A stretch of 22,582 nucleotides of DNA, taken from NCBI GenBank assembly GCA_051453625.1, contig JBOZIK010000001.1:254074-276655 (forward strand). Direction: 5' to 3'. Position numbers and translations under genes: made by a program. The notes below the pieces were generated by a model that did no database searches, was not told the origin of the DNA, and saw only the letters and a list, made by a program, of their open reading frames with translations. The DNA comes from Welwitschia mirabilis (Eukaryota > Gnetophyta > Gnetopsida > Welwitschiales). Shown in pieces: positions 1-9,481 of this stretch (positions within the stretch are counted from its first letter, which is position 1; the number at the start of each line of letters is the position of its first letter).

Positions 1-366
1 TGACCTCTTATTCTTCTAATGTCAACTTCATTAAGAACTTTTCCTAGTTAGATCAAGTCGATTACTTATTATTTTTAGATCTACTGAACTTGCCTTAGTT
101 TTTTCTGTAAAATCTTTCTCTCATAGGACTGACTGCTAGTAATTTATGGTTGATTGCCATCTTACAATTTAAATTTTAAAATTTTACATGGGTTAACTGA
201 TCTTATCGATTGGTCACCCTTGTTTAAGGTGGTGTGATGTGGATTTTTAAATTTGCCCACTTCTTATTAAATCCTCATTTTTATTTTTCCTTCCTTATCA
301 TTTTCATCAACTTCTGTGGCTTACTCTTCTCTTTTGTCATGTTTTTTCTTCATATCTGATCTTCAA
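1..366. other. AT-rich sequence, no gene recognised
   Basis: This stretch is AT- and pyrimidine-rich with frequent stops in all frames. It lies just upstream of a decayed retroelement reading frame and is probably internal sequence of the same element. I see no recognisable domain, RNA gene or promoter signal in it. Confidence 0.4.
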
Positions 367-1434
367 ATGGCTTCTTAGTAGTTAAGAGAGGGTTCCAGAA
401 AGAGAAGAAAGGAGTCTACTGTTAAACCTCCTTGCTACATCTTTTCAAGAATGATCTCATAGTAAATCAAGTATTTTGAAAAGCATTTTGAGTCCAGCCC
501 CATTACATTAGAGAGGACTTGCAAACCTATGTAGTTCCTCAGCTTGAGGGAGATCCAGACTCTTCTTGAGAAAATGAACTAGTGTTACTTCCTTCATGTC
601 TCAGACACATGTTATCCTTTAATCACTCGCTTATTCTATTCAAATGCTAGATTTGATGCTATCCATTCCACTTTTATTACCTCTATTTTTTGCCATGAGA
701 TGCACATAACTACTGATTTATTAGCTTCCCTCACTGGGCTACCTCAAGAAAACATGAAAGAATACTGATCCATGATTGGGTGCTTTGAAGAAAAGGACAT
801 TTCCACTGAGCATATGTATGGTACTTCTCTTACCTAGAAGGAGACCCTCAAAGCCTCTCAACTTCTTTTCAAGTTTCATCTTCTATACTTAATTTTTTCA
901 TATAATTTCCTTCCTGTTGCTGGGCACAGAGATGAACTCTCCAACTATTGAGTTTTTCTTCTCTACTTATTGAATTAGAGACATGACATTAATGCTTCTA
1001 GCATTATGCTAAAGCACACGATAAATTAGCTTTAGCCTTACAAGAGGTACTCCCTATCATATTCTTTTCTCATTACGTGGATTTGTTGGCACTTTGACAT
1101 TCCTCATCTTACTTGGTAGAAGATTCAGAAGCTTATGGGACCCATTGACTATGCCACACTCTCCAGGATGCACATCTTTAAGGAGTCTGCTACTTCTTCT
1201 AGGTCTAAGGTCAAGGCCTCTCACACTCTAGAAATTCTTCATCTTTTGTGCTAACTCAATTCTTGCACTTGATATATTAAGTCTACTATCAGTGCTAGTG
1301 GTATTCTAGTCACTGATACTTCTCAAAGCGAAAGTGCCTAGTCTTTTGAAGTATTGGAGTCTGATTAAGTCTTTTCCTTCTCTCTTTCTCATTATACTCC
1401 CTGTCATTAATTTTATCAAAAAGGAGGAGAATAA
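367..1434 (+). pseudogene. Transposase_32-like plant retroelement protein, decayed
   Basis: From the ATG at 367 one frame can be followed for about 355 codons to TAA at 1432-1434. It is broken by many TAG/TGA/TAA codons, and I found no frameshift. The N-terminus is basic (KRRKES near codon 14). The middle carries LLASLTGLPQ (about 730-760), then a hydrophobic helix followed by NFLPVAGHRDELSNY (GHRDE codons at 922-936), and later an LPY and a YATLSRMH block. This order resembles the 'putative plant transposon protein' family (Pfam Transposase_32), which is often carried inside plant LTR retroelements; its biochemical role is not established. The frame ends KGGE directly in the polypurine tract, the usual 3' end of such elements. 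Dead as it stands. Family assignment is from memory of the motif order; an Athila-type ORF is an alternative. Confidence 0.6.
1418..1430 (+). other. Polypurine tract before LTR
   Basis: AAAAAGGAGGAGA lies at the end of the upstream reading frame and seven bases before a TG that could open an LTR. Plant LTR elements prime plus-strand DNA from such a tract. A second purine run (AAAGGGGAA, about 1668-1676) precedes TGTTAAGAAC at 1680, so the LTR start could be either 1437 or 1680. Confidence 0.55.
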
Positions 1435-2207
1435 ATTGTATTTTTATCATATGTATTTTTGTGATCGTCAATGTCAAATATAATCCTTTAATTGTATCTC
1501 AAAATTTAAATCATTTAATTAATACAAAATGTTTTTTAACCAATGAAAATTTCTCTTGTGTAAACTATTTTTTACTTGGAAAAGTCATGTCAAATTAACT
1601 TGATTGCAAATTTATTTGATTAAGGAGGAGCATACATTTTAAAATAGTGTTTTCTTCAATCAATGACAAAGGGGAATTTTGTTAAGAACTTATTATCATT
1701 AATCAAATTAACAAGTTTTTATGAAGTTAGTTATTTAACAAAGATTTTCTAGCATCGAGTGACTGCTATATAAATCTAGACGACCAATCTGTTATATGAA
1801 TATAAACTGAATAACAAGTAGAAAACTGTATGAAATTCAAAGGGTTACTAGAATATTATTAAGATAAAACTATTTTAGAATCAGACGATCAAGTTTTCCA
1901 AGTCAGGGCAACTAAACTGTTAATCAGATGAAGACCGTTTCCAGCATCGGTAACCATGCATGTTGCATAGGGTGACCGACTTTCAAATCTATTGTAGACT
2001 AAGACAAAAGAGGGCAACCTATCATATGCTCAAGGGCAACTAAACTATATTTTGCAAATTTCAGTCTACTAACAGTAAGGACAAATGAGTGTATAATTAA
2101 GGACGACTGCATACTACCCAGAAATAATCATAAAAATGTTAACCGAGATCTTAATTTAGGATGATCTAAATAAGGTCAACCCCATATTTATTGAAGGATG
2201 ACTGAAT

Positions 2208-2353
2208 GTTCCTATATAACAGAATGACAAATCTGAGTTAAGAAAGGATGACTAAATGAAATAAATAAGGGCACATAAAAGTTCCCATTTAACAGACTGA
2301 CAAATCTGAGTTAAGGAAGGGTGACCGAACGAAATCAACAAGGGTGACTGAAT
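2208..2353 (+). repeat. 73-bp tandem repeat in LTR U3
   Basis: Two copies start at 2208 and 2281. They share the core GACAAATCTGAGTTAAG followed by a GGRTGACYRAA motif. The GGGTGACCGA-type motif is also scattered nearby (for example about 1970-1980 and 2341-2350). The array lies upstream of the TATA-like site, where LTR enhancer repeats usually sit. Confidence 0.6.
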
Positions 2354-2394
2354 ACCAGGGTAATCGAGTTTATTTTAAGCTCAACCCAATGTAT

Positions 2395-2402
2395 TATAAA
2401 TA
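2395..2402 (+). promoter_or_regulatory. TATA-like site of LTR promoter
   Basis: TATAAATA lies downstream of the tandem GGGTGACCGA motifs and about 520 bp before the CACCCCCCTCTAGG block. The position fits a pol II core promoter at a U3/R boundary. It is a short AT-rich match in AT-rich DNA, so support comes from context only. Confidence 0.3.
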
Positions 2403-2960
2403 TAACCATTATACTTTCACAATTCATCAAATAGTGTAGAATCCATTGCAATGACTTGCTTTTTATCTCCAAATGGCTAACTCTCATGGATACTCTATTT
2501 AAGTACCTTTTTTTCTAAGGTGAAGATTACCTCTTTTGATATTAAAATGTTACATCAATCATTCTGTACTTAAATGACTAGGAGCTTAGATTTCTTTTGA
2601 GAGCTTCTCTTCATACCTATGCTTCTAAGAGCTTACTGTGCATCTTATTCTTGTGGAGCATAACTATGCATTTGTGCACTTTGCTTATATATACTTTCCT
2701 TTGTAGTTGTGTATTAGCTCTAAAATCCTCTAGTGATTATATAGGTTTATGATAAGCCTAAAATTAACCTTTGAGATTAATCTATGCTAGCTAGAAATAA
2801 GTGGTCTAAGAGCTAAAGGATGATGTCTATGCATCATTAAAAATACTTTGTGATTTTTGGTGGAGTGTTTAACTTTTATTTACAAGTCTTCAAAGTGGAC
2901 GAATTTTTTTTTATGACCTATTCACCCCCCTCTAGGATCAATCCATATTTTCACTAATAC

Positions 2961-3147
2961 TATATTGATGCAATGATAAAGAACTCTTTCTGGTAAGAGA
3001 AATGTCATAGAATTAAGTCCTCAACATAACAAAACTAAATTTTTTAAAATTTGACCAATAGTTTTCCATCTTCTATGCACATCTACATTGCCAGATAATT
3101 ATACATCTTTTGGCTCTACTTAACACACATGTTTTTAAGGTAGTTAT
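2961..3147. other. AT-rich sequence before gap, nothing recognised
   Basis: This follows the presumed LTR end and runs into the 477-N gap. It has no clear primer site, coding domain or repeat. Reading frames drawn across the gap here are artefacts of the N run. Confidence 0.4.
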
Positions 3148-3624
3148 NNNNNNNNNNNNNNNNNNNNNNNNNNNNNNNNNNNNNNNNNNNNNNNNNNNNN
3201 NNNNNNNNNNNNNNNNNNNNNNNNNNNNNNNNNNNNNNNNNNNNNNNNNNNNNNNNNNNNNNNNNNNNNNNNNNNNNNNNNNNNNNNNNNNNNNNNNNNN
3301 NNNNNNNNNNNNNNNNNNNNNNNNNNNNNNNNNNNNNNNNNNNNNNNNNNNNNNNNNNNNNNNNNNNNNNNNNNNNNNNNNNNNNNNNNNNNNNNNNNNN
3401 NNNNNNNNNNNNNNNNNNNNNNNNNNNNNNNNNNNNNNNNNNNNNNNNNNNNNNNNNNNNNNNNNNNNNNNNNNNNNNNNNNNNNNNNNNNNNNNNNNNN
3501 NNNNNNNNNNNNNNNNNNNNNNNNNNNNNNNNNNNNNNNNNNNNNNNNNNNNNNNNNNNNNNNNNNNNNNNNNNNNNNNNNNNNNNNNNNNNNNNNNNNN
3601 NNNNNNNNNNNNNNNNNNNNNNNN
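3148..3624. other. Assembly gap of 477 N
   Basis: A run of 477 N, so a sized rather than default gap. It separates the CACCCCCC-type LTR end on the left from the primer-site sequence on the right; these may belong to the same or to different elements. Confidence 0.99.
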
Positions 3625-3651
3625 TTTTTGGAATTCTTGTTTTCTAATAAG

Positions 3652-3663
3652 TGGTATCAAAGC
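3652..3663 (+). other. Primer-binding site, initiator tRNA-Met type
   Basis: TGGTATCAAAGC differs at one position from TGGTATCAGAGC, the sequence complementary to the 3' end of plant initiator tRNA-Met used by most copia elements to prime minus-strand synthesis. It is preceded by TTCTAATAAG, which resembles a decayed LTR end (CTAACA). It marks the left edge of an internal region extending to the right. Confidence 0.65.
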
Positions 3664-4417
3664 TTCTAGGCTAGGATTCCTAAAGCTTATTAAAAACTTC
3701 TTGAGCACTTGTACTTCTTGTTGTCTCTTGAATCTCTTGCATGCCTTTGCATGTTTGCTTTGTACTTAGCTTTACTAATTTATTTTTAGTCTTAAGATTT
3801 TTTTTTTGTAAGTTTTATGTTATCTTTCATGCTTCTTTTCTTCAAATAGTGTAGTGTTCTTACTATTGTTTTTGCAAATTTTTAAAGTATCCTATGTACT
3901 CAACTTCTTTTGCATGCTTGATTGCCACTATCTCATTGTCTATGTGCTCAACCACCCTGTGCTACATCCTATGCTTGTCACCTGCCTCTTGCATTGTTGT
4001 TTGCAATTCCTGCTATTTTCTTTTCTACATTGGTTTTTCTTGTGCACACTAGTTTGTGGCTTTCTTGCTCATTGGTTCTTACTATTGCTGACTCAACTAC
4101 TACTGCTATTTACTGCCTCCCTACCTTCTGTGCCTTTCTATGATTATCATAGCACTTTCTACTATTTAGTGCCTAACCTATAGCGGTGTGTACCTATGAT
4201 GCACTTGCTGTATTCTAATTCTTTGATGTAGTATTTTTTTCATCCCTACCAGTATTCATGCTTACCTCTAGTACCACAATGGTCTATTAGCTTTTTTCCT
4301 ATTAGCTTCCACTTAATAGCCTCTGCCTAACCTTGGATTCACATCTTGCCTATTCTTCCTATGCTTAGTTGTGCTGCTTATCCATTGTAAGTTCAGCATA
4401 GTTACACCTACACCACT
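3664..4417 (+). mobile_element. Internal retroelement region, non-coding in present state
   Basis: C+T-rich sequence downstream of the primer site, with many TGCTT, CTTGC and GCATGC words. Translations are Leu/Cys/Phe-rich and low complexity, without a gag motif. A 109-codon frame at 3854-4183 is best explained by this composition. Probably untranslated leader or fully decayed internal sequence. Confidence 0.4.
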
Positions 4418-4714
4418 CCTTTTCTTTCAAGCTTGCTACCAGTGCTCATTGATCTTCTTTGCACATGTGTTATGGCTCCTATCCTATGCCTTTTATGTAT
4501 TCTTCATTCCTTCTGCTTTATGATCTGTGCTAGCTAATTCACATGCTCTTAGTTCACCACTGCATGCTTGTGGTTCATGTCTTTTTCTATCGGCTTTATT
4601 GGTCATGCCTGCACCTGCCATCCACCATGACTTGTGATCTGTTAATGCTAGTTAGCATTTAAACAAATGCCAGCATCATTTTTAATAATTTTATTCGAGG
4701 ATATATTCACCAAC

Positions 4715-4787
4715 TCAATGTTGGTGTAATGGTAAAGGCAGTTATTTGTTAAGTAGGAGGTGCAGGGTTTGATTTGATACCCTAGCA
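4715..4787 (+). ncRNA. tRNA-like cassette (SINE head or decayed tRNA), copy 1
   Basis: TGGTGTAATGGTAAAGGCA at 4722 matches a pol III A box, and GGTTTGATTTG at about 4766 matches a B box (GGTTCRANNCC). The 44-base offset is the spacing of a real tRNA gene. A TTTT run that could end pol III transcription lies near 4799. The D-arm and T-arm regions most resemble a glycine-type tRNA, but the acceptor stem does not pair convincingly, so a functional tRNA is unlikely. A tRNA-derived SINE head is the better reading. Confidence 0.45.
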
Positions 4788-4830
4788 AAAATCCAAAACT
4801 TTTAAACTTTATGCTGCCTCATTATTCATT

Positions 4831-4950
4831 TATGCACACATGCAGTACCTGAGCCATTACTTAACCATTATCCAGTTATGCACACATGCAGTTTAGCTAG
4901 TTATTGCTCAGCCATTAGTTTTGTTTTATGCACATTAGTAGTTTTAGCCC
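4831..4950 (+). repeat. Short tandem repeats around ATGCACACATGC, copy 1
   Basis: Three degenerate units start at about 4831, 4877 and 4927, spaced 46-50 bp. Each opens with TATGCACA and ends with an AGCCATT-like word. The same triplet recurs in the right-hand copy at about 5677, 5723 and 5772. Confidence 0.6.
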
Positions 4951-5151
4951 TTTTTTGCTATTTTTAAAGTTTTTGAATTTTTTTCCAAATTTTTAAGCCC
5001 CAAAATTAGTTTTGTAAGCATATTTTTTTGTGTTTTTTAAAGGTTTTTGGGAATTTTTTCTTAATTACAAGCTCTTAACCTTATTGTTTCCCCATCAAGT
5101 CAAGTTTGGGATGTGGAGCAAGATTTACTTAACTTGATTTTTCTCTTATTT

Positions 5152-5251
5152 NNNNNNNNNNNNNNNNNNNNNNNNNNNNNNNNNNNNNNNNNNNNNNNNN
5201 NNNNNNNNNNNNNNNNNNNNNNNNNNNNNNNNNNNNNNNNNNNNNNNNNNN
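5152..5251. other. Assembly gap of 100 N
   Basis: Default-size gap. The sequence left of it (4418-5151) and right of it (5252-5998) is the same unit at roughly 85-90% identity by eye, consistent with overlapping contig ends. Confidence 0.99.
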
Positions 5252-5557
5252 TCTTTTCTCCTAAGCTTGCTACCAGTGCTCATTGATCTTCTTTACACCT
5301 GTGCTATGCCTTCTATCCTATGCCTTTTATGCGTTCTTTGTGCCTTGCACTCTATGATCTTTAGTTTTCTATGCTAGTTAATCCACATGCTCTCAGTTCA
5401 CCACTGCATACCTGTGCTTCACGTCTTTGTCTATCAGCTTTCTTGCTCATGCCTACACCTGCCATCCACCCTAGCTTGTGATCAGTCAATGCTATTCAGC
5501 ATTTAAACAAATGTTAGCATCATTTTTAATAATTTTACTCAAGGCTATATTCATCAA

Positions 5558-5631
5558 TTCAATGTTAGCATAGTAGCAAAGGAAGTTATTTATTAAGTAG
5601 GAGGTGCAGGGTTTGATTCAATACCGTAGGA
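5558..5631 (+). ncRNA. tRNA-like cassette, copy 2
   Basis: Counterpart of the 4715-4787 cassette. The B box is closer to canonical here (GGTTTGATTCAATACC, about 5609-5624), but the A box is more decayed (TTAGCATAGTAGCAAAGGA). The two copies together show the ancestral cassette more clearly than either alone. Confidence 0.4.
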
Positions 5632-5676
5632 AAAATCCAAAACTTTTAAACTTTATGCTGCCTCATCATTCATTTC

Positions 5677-5790
5677 TGTGCACATGCAGTTTACTTGAGC
5701 CATTGCTCAGCCGTTATCCACTTACGCGCACATGCAGTTTAGCTAGCTGTTGCTCAGCCATTAGTCTTGTTTCATGCACATGAGTAGTTT
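5677..5790 (+). repeat. Short tandem repeats around GCACATGC, copy 2
   Basis: Three units start at about 5677, 5723 and 5772 with spacings of 46 and 49 bp, matching the array at 4831-4950. Confidence 0.55.
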
Positions 5791-6082
5791 TAGCCATTTT
5801 TTGCTATTTTTTAAGTTTTTGAGCATTTTTTTCCAAATTTGTAAGCTCCAAATTCAGTTTTGTAAGCCTATTTTTTGTGTTTTTTAAATATTTTTGGGTA
5901 TTTTTTTCCTGATTATAAGTCCTTAACCTTATTTTTTCCCCATCAAGTTGATTTTAGGATGTGGAGAAAAATCTACTTGACTTGATTTTTTTTCTTATTT
6001 AGACTAATTTTTATGATTTGAATAGATTGAGATAAGTTTGGGATGTTGAGCAAGGTCTAGCTGGCTTAACTATATCAAATCA

Positions 6083-7038
6083 GACATTATCCTCATGTGT
6101 GTTTTTTGGTGTTTTTTCCTTTCTTTCTTTTTCATACTAAAATTTTAATTTTCTATGATTAAGTTTAAAACTATAAATTACTTTCACTCCTAAATACATT
6201 TTATTTTGCACTATCAATAAGTTTTAGTTGGTGATAGGCATGATGAGCCTTATGTGGATAGAGATCTATGTGAGGCTATGCTACCATCTAAGCTTATTAT
6301 GCAGTCTTAACTACCTTAGTTGTGAAGTCTGGGCCATATGGAGAGTTGTGTCTCTCTTAAGTGGAAATGTGTCTATCACCCTGAGGTCTAGATTCCTGCA
6401 TGCATCTTAGTAATTCAGGGTATATTGGATGAAAAACAGAGGCATAATGGTAGGGTATACTTGGATTTCATCACCAAGTTTTAGGGAGTTATAAGTGTAA
6501 TCAATCTTAAAATTTACTGAGTATAAGTAAGTTACCAACATTGCATGGTACTCTCCCTTAAGAAGGGTATATACCTAAGATAACCAAAAATGGCTAATGA
6601 CTTGAAAGATCCACTGAGGTGATTTACATTTTTTTGTACTTTTACTTCCTTATGAAATAAGAGTATTATCTTAGAGATGACATGATCACTAACTAGACTA
6701 GGGAGCAATCCTTAAAACTGACAAATTTGCATTTTCATCACCTAACAATCAAAATTAGATCCCTTCATGTTAAAATTTACCTCACTCACATTTAGAACTC
6801 TTTAACAAATTACCTTGTCTATTCTCATGTACATAGGTTTTATGTGGTTAAGGGAGGTGTTTGTTTTGATTATCACACATTGTCGTTTGGATAGATTACT
6901 TGAATCTTTGAGATTAATTCTTTATTGTTATGACTATACCTCTCTTTTATGACCTATTTTTTCCTTTATTTTATTTTATTTGCATTATGACTTGAATAGA
7001 TTACTTTAAACATGTGGATGAAAGCAAGATCTCTTTTT
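6083..7038 (+). mobile_element. Element 1 leader, copy a
   Basis: This non-coding region precedes gag in the copia family and recurs at 7139-8000 and, more diverged, at 11640-12804. Shared landmarks are TAATAAGTTTTAGTTGGTGA-like sequence, CATATGGAGAGTTGTGTCTC, ATTTTCATCACCTAACAAT and a TTGRATAGATTACTT motif at 6887 and 6992. No conserved reading frame links the copies, so the 60-codon frame at 6228-6410 is not treated as a gene. It ends at the 100-N gap. Confidence 0.65.
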
Positions 7039-7138
7039 NNNNNNNNNNNNNNNNNNNNNNNNNNNNNNNNNNNNNNNNNNNNNNNNNNNNNNNNNNNNNN
7101 NNNNNNNNNNNNNNNNNNNNNNNNNNNNNNNNNNNNNN
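7039..7138. other. Assembly gap of 100 N
   Basis: Default-size gap between the two leader copies of element 1; the duplicated sequence ends and restarts at its edges. Confidence 0.99.
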
Positions 7139-8062
7139 GTCCCTATCCTTATGTGTGTTTTTTGGTGTTTTTCCCTTTCTTGTTTTCTCATACTAGAATT
7201 TTAATTTTCTATGGTTAAGTTTGAAACTAGAAATTACTTTTACTTCTAAACACATCATGTTCTACACTAGTAATAAGTTTTAGTTGGTGACAGGCGTGAC
7301 GAGCCTTATGTAGATAGAGATTTGTGTCAGGATATGCTATCTTCTGAGCTTATTATTTAGTTTTAACTACCTTAAATATGAAATTTAAGCCATATGGAGA
7401 GTTGTATCTCTCTTTAGTGGAAACATCCCTATTACCCTGAGGTCTAAATTCCTATGTGTACCTTGATAATTAAGGGTATATTAGGTGAAGGTTGGAGGCA
7501 CAATGGTAGAGTCTACTTGGGTATCATCCTTAGAGAGGACATGATCACTAATTAGATTTAGGAGTAAACCTTAAAATTGACAAATCTGCATTTTCATCAC
7601 CTAACAATTAAATTAGAACCCTTCATGTTAAAATTTACCTCACTCACATTTAGAACTCTTTAATAAATTACCTTGTTTATTCTCATGCATATAGGTTTTA
7701 TATAGCTAAGGAGGGGTTTGTTTTGATTATTGCACATTATGGTTTGAATAGATTTCTTAAATCTTTAAATTGATTCCTTTTCATTATGACTATACCTCTC
7801 TGTCATGACCTCTTTTTTTTTTAATTTTATTTTATATGCATTATGACTTGGATAGATTACTTTAAGCTTGAAGANNNNNNNNNNNNNNNNNNNNNNNNNN
7901 NNNNNNNNNNNNNNNNNNNNNNNNNNNNNNNNNNNNNNNNNNNNNNNNNNNNNNNNNNNNNNNNNNNNNNNNNNNNNNNNNNNNNNNNNAGCAAGATCCC
8001 TCTAGAATATGAATTTACCTCACAACTTTTAATCCTTCTCTTTTTATTTTTTAGTATTCATC
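7139..8062 (+). mobile_element. Element 1 leader, copy b, joined to gag
   Basis: Second copy of the leader, interrupted by a 115-N gap at 7875-7989. Relative to copy a it lacks about 195 bp (corresponding to about 6468-6665); the related leader of element 2 keeps that segment, so this copy has the deletion. It runs into the gag start at 8063. Confidence 0.65.
7875..7989. other. Assembly gap of 115 N
   Basis: Sized gap inside the element 1 leader, just before gag. Confidence 0.99.
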
Positions 8063-9117
8063 ATGGCTTTGACATCAAAAGGTAGACTTCAGACCTTGTA
8101 AAAAAGCTTCATCCTAGTATTGATTACTAGAATAATATCCAATGCTAGAGTGATTTTGCATGATGATCAGAGTTGAAAGGATTGAAATGAATATTTTATG
8201 TCAATAATGCACATATATGATTTTGGTACAAATTTTTTTAAAATAGAACATGATACCCTTCAAGATTGATAAAGAAAATGCATGGAAAGCCATTGATTGC
8301 AAGCTCACAGAGAATGTAAAAATTAGTGGCTACTTCATATAAAAGTTGGTTGATAGAAGTAAGTTTTGGTATACCAACTATGGTGTTTTATAGAAAATCT
8401 TTAATGTGAAGAATGATCTTGAATTGATTAATCTTATTACAAGCATGAATAACGTTTACTATGAAAGGGGTAAAATGTTTTAGCTTATAGCTCAGATGAN
8501 NNNNNNNNNNNNNNNAGTTACTAAGATAGATCCAACCCAAAAGCTTTATATAAATTATGTCAACTTGATTCATTGCTATTTGGAGGATCCATTTCTTTTG
8601 TAGCTACATCCTATCTCTTCATGGGAGTAAGCACCTACCTAATATGAAATTTAATAGGCTCAATAAGGATCTTATTACCACATAAGTTCATTTTAACTTC
8701 ACAAACTCCTCATTCTTTGATGTAGCTTGCAAAATTTCTTAGTCTCATGGATCTCCTCCTAAACATAAACAATCTTCTTACAATTCTCATTCATTAAAGA
8801 TATCATATCATGATGAGAAAAAGGCTTCGCAAAAATAGTAAAAGAAACCTAATCAAACTTCACTGAATAAAATCAAGTTTAGCATTTTGCTACTTCAATG
8901 AAAAAGTGATATCAGTGCTCATGATGTAAAAGAAGGGATCATACCTTAGACTTTTGTAAAATTCCTTTAGATAGGATTAAATCTACTCCTAAGGCAAATG
9001 TAGTTATGAAAGAGTATAAATCCCTTAATGATGATGATCATTACGAGTTAAATGCAATTTTTGATACTTCCAACTTTGTGGGTATAAGTGAGCACATACC
9101 TCATGATGAAACTTAGA
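8063..9117 (+). pseudogene. gag: Copia gag, element 1, decayed (with start)
   Basis: The ATG at 8063 opens MALTSKG, matching MASTLKG at the element 2 gag start (12805), so the start is supported by both copies. After a frameshift, WKAIDCKL (from 8283) and the RSKFWYTNYG...NDLELINLITSMN block match the plant copia gag family (UBN2/gag_2 type), which has FW....Y followed by an L...I..LKQ helix. Gag forms the cytoplasmic virus-like particle that packages element RNA. Many stops and a 16-N gap (8500-8515) interrupt it. Beyond about 8860 lies a damaged CCHC region and the approach to protease, cut by the gap at 9118. The part from 8695 on is repeated at 9218-9637. Confidence 0.7.
8500..8515. other. 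Assembly gap of 16 N
   Basis: Small sized gap inside the decayed gag; by comparison with element 2 gag little coding sequence is missing. Confidence 0.99.
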
Positions 9118-9217
9118 NNNNNNNNNNNNNNNNNNNNNNNNNNNNNNNNNNNNNNNNNNNNNNNNNNNNNNNNNNNNNNNNNNNNNNNNNNNNNNNNNNN
9201 NNNNNNNNNNNNNNNNN
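9118..9217. other. Assembly gap of 100 N
   Basis: Default-size gap. Sequence 8695-9117 on the left matches 9218-9637 on the right over its whole length, so the two contigs overlap here. Confidence 0.99.
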
Positions 9218-9481
9218 TTCATAGACTCCTCATTCTTTGATGCAGCTTGCAAAGTTTCTCATTCTCATGGATCTCCTCCTAAACATAAATAATCTTCTTA
9301 CAACTCTCATTCATCAAAGACCTCATATCATGATAGGAAAAAGGCTTCAAAAAAATAGTAAAAGAAACCTAATTAGACTTCACCAAATAAAAAGCAAAGT
9401 TAGCATTCTGCTACTCCTACGAAAAACCAATATTAGTGCTCATAATGTGAAAGAAGGGATCATACCTTAGACTTTTGTCAG
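9218..9481 (+). pseudogene. gag: Copia gag C-terminus with damaged zinc knuckle, repeat copy
   Basis: This repeats the gag tail of 8695-8960. The nucleocapsid zinc knuckle (CX2CX4HX4C in the family) is only a remnant: HNVKEGIIP near 9440-9470 retains the spacing of the C-X-X-X-E-G-H region, but cysteines are replaced and a stop follows. This domain normally binds element RNA. Probably the same locus as the preceding gag seen in an overlapping contig. Confidence 0.55.

Larger units (their letters stand above)
1437..2960 (+). repeat. LTR-like sequence, copia (SIRE-like) style
   Basis: The stretch starts after a polypurine tract. It contains a 73-bp tandem repeat (U3-like), a TATA-like site at 2395-2402, and near its end a TTCACCCCCCTCTAGG block (2921-2936). 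That block is commonly found just inside the 3' end of SIRE-type plant LTRs. Exact ends are uncertain because no matching partner LTR is visible and the right side runs into N. If TGTTAAGAAC at 1680 is the true start, the LTR is shorter at the left; if the LTR end is the one before the primer site at 3652, it spans the gap at 3148-3624. Confidence 0.45.
4418..5151 (+). repeat. 740-bp repeat unit, left copy
   Basis: This unit recurs at 5252-5998 across a 100-N gap. It opens with AAGCTTGCTACCAGTGCTCA and ends with an ACTTRACTTGATTTTT block. It contains a tRNA-like cassette, three short ATGCACACATGC repeats and a T-rich tail. The left copy ends and the right copy begins exactly at the gap, so the duplication may be an assembly overlap. 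Confidence 0.8.
5252..5998 (+). repeat. 740-bp repeat unit, right copy
   Basis: Diverged second copy of the 4418-5151 unit, starting at the first base after the gap. It continues without a break into 5999-6082, which the left copy lacks because it ends at the gap. This fits two assemblies of one locus at least as well as a true tandem duplication. Confidence 0.8.

Noticed and set aside
3073-3769. Long frames on both strands across 3148-3624
   Set aside because: They exist only because N codons are not stops; real sequence on either side has no coding character. The same applies to frames spanning the other gaps.
3854-4183. 109-codon + strand frame with Leu/Phe/Cys-rich translation
   Set aside because: Low-complexity translation of C+T-rich DNA, with no domain and no conserved counterpart; the hydrophobic look comes from composition.
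4715-4787. Functional tRNA gene
   Set aside because: Acceptor stem does not pair, anticodon arm is not clear, and the sequence is duplicated with its repeat unit.
4831-5790. CRISPR-like array
   Set aside because: The repeats are degenerate, with no unique spacers of constant length, and the context is a plant retroelement.
6228-6410. 60-codon + strand frame in the leader
   Set aside because: Not kept in the related leader copies at 7300 and 11750.
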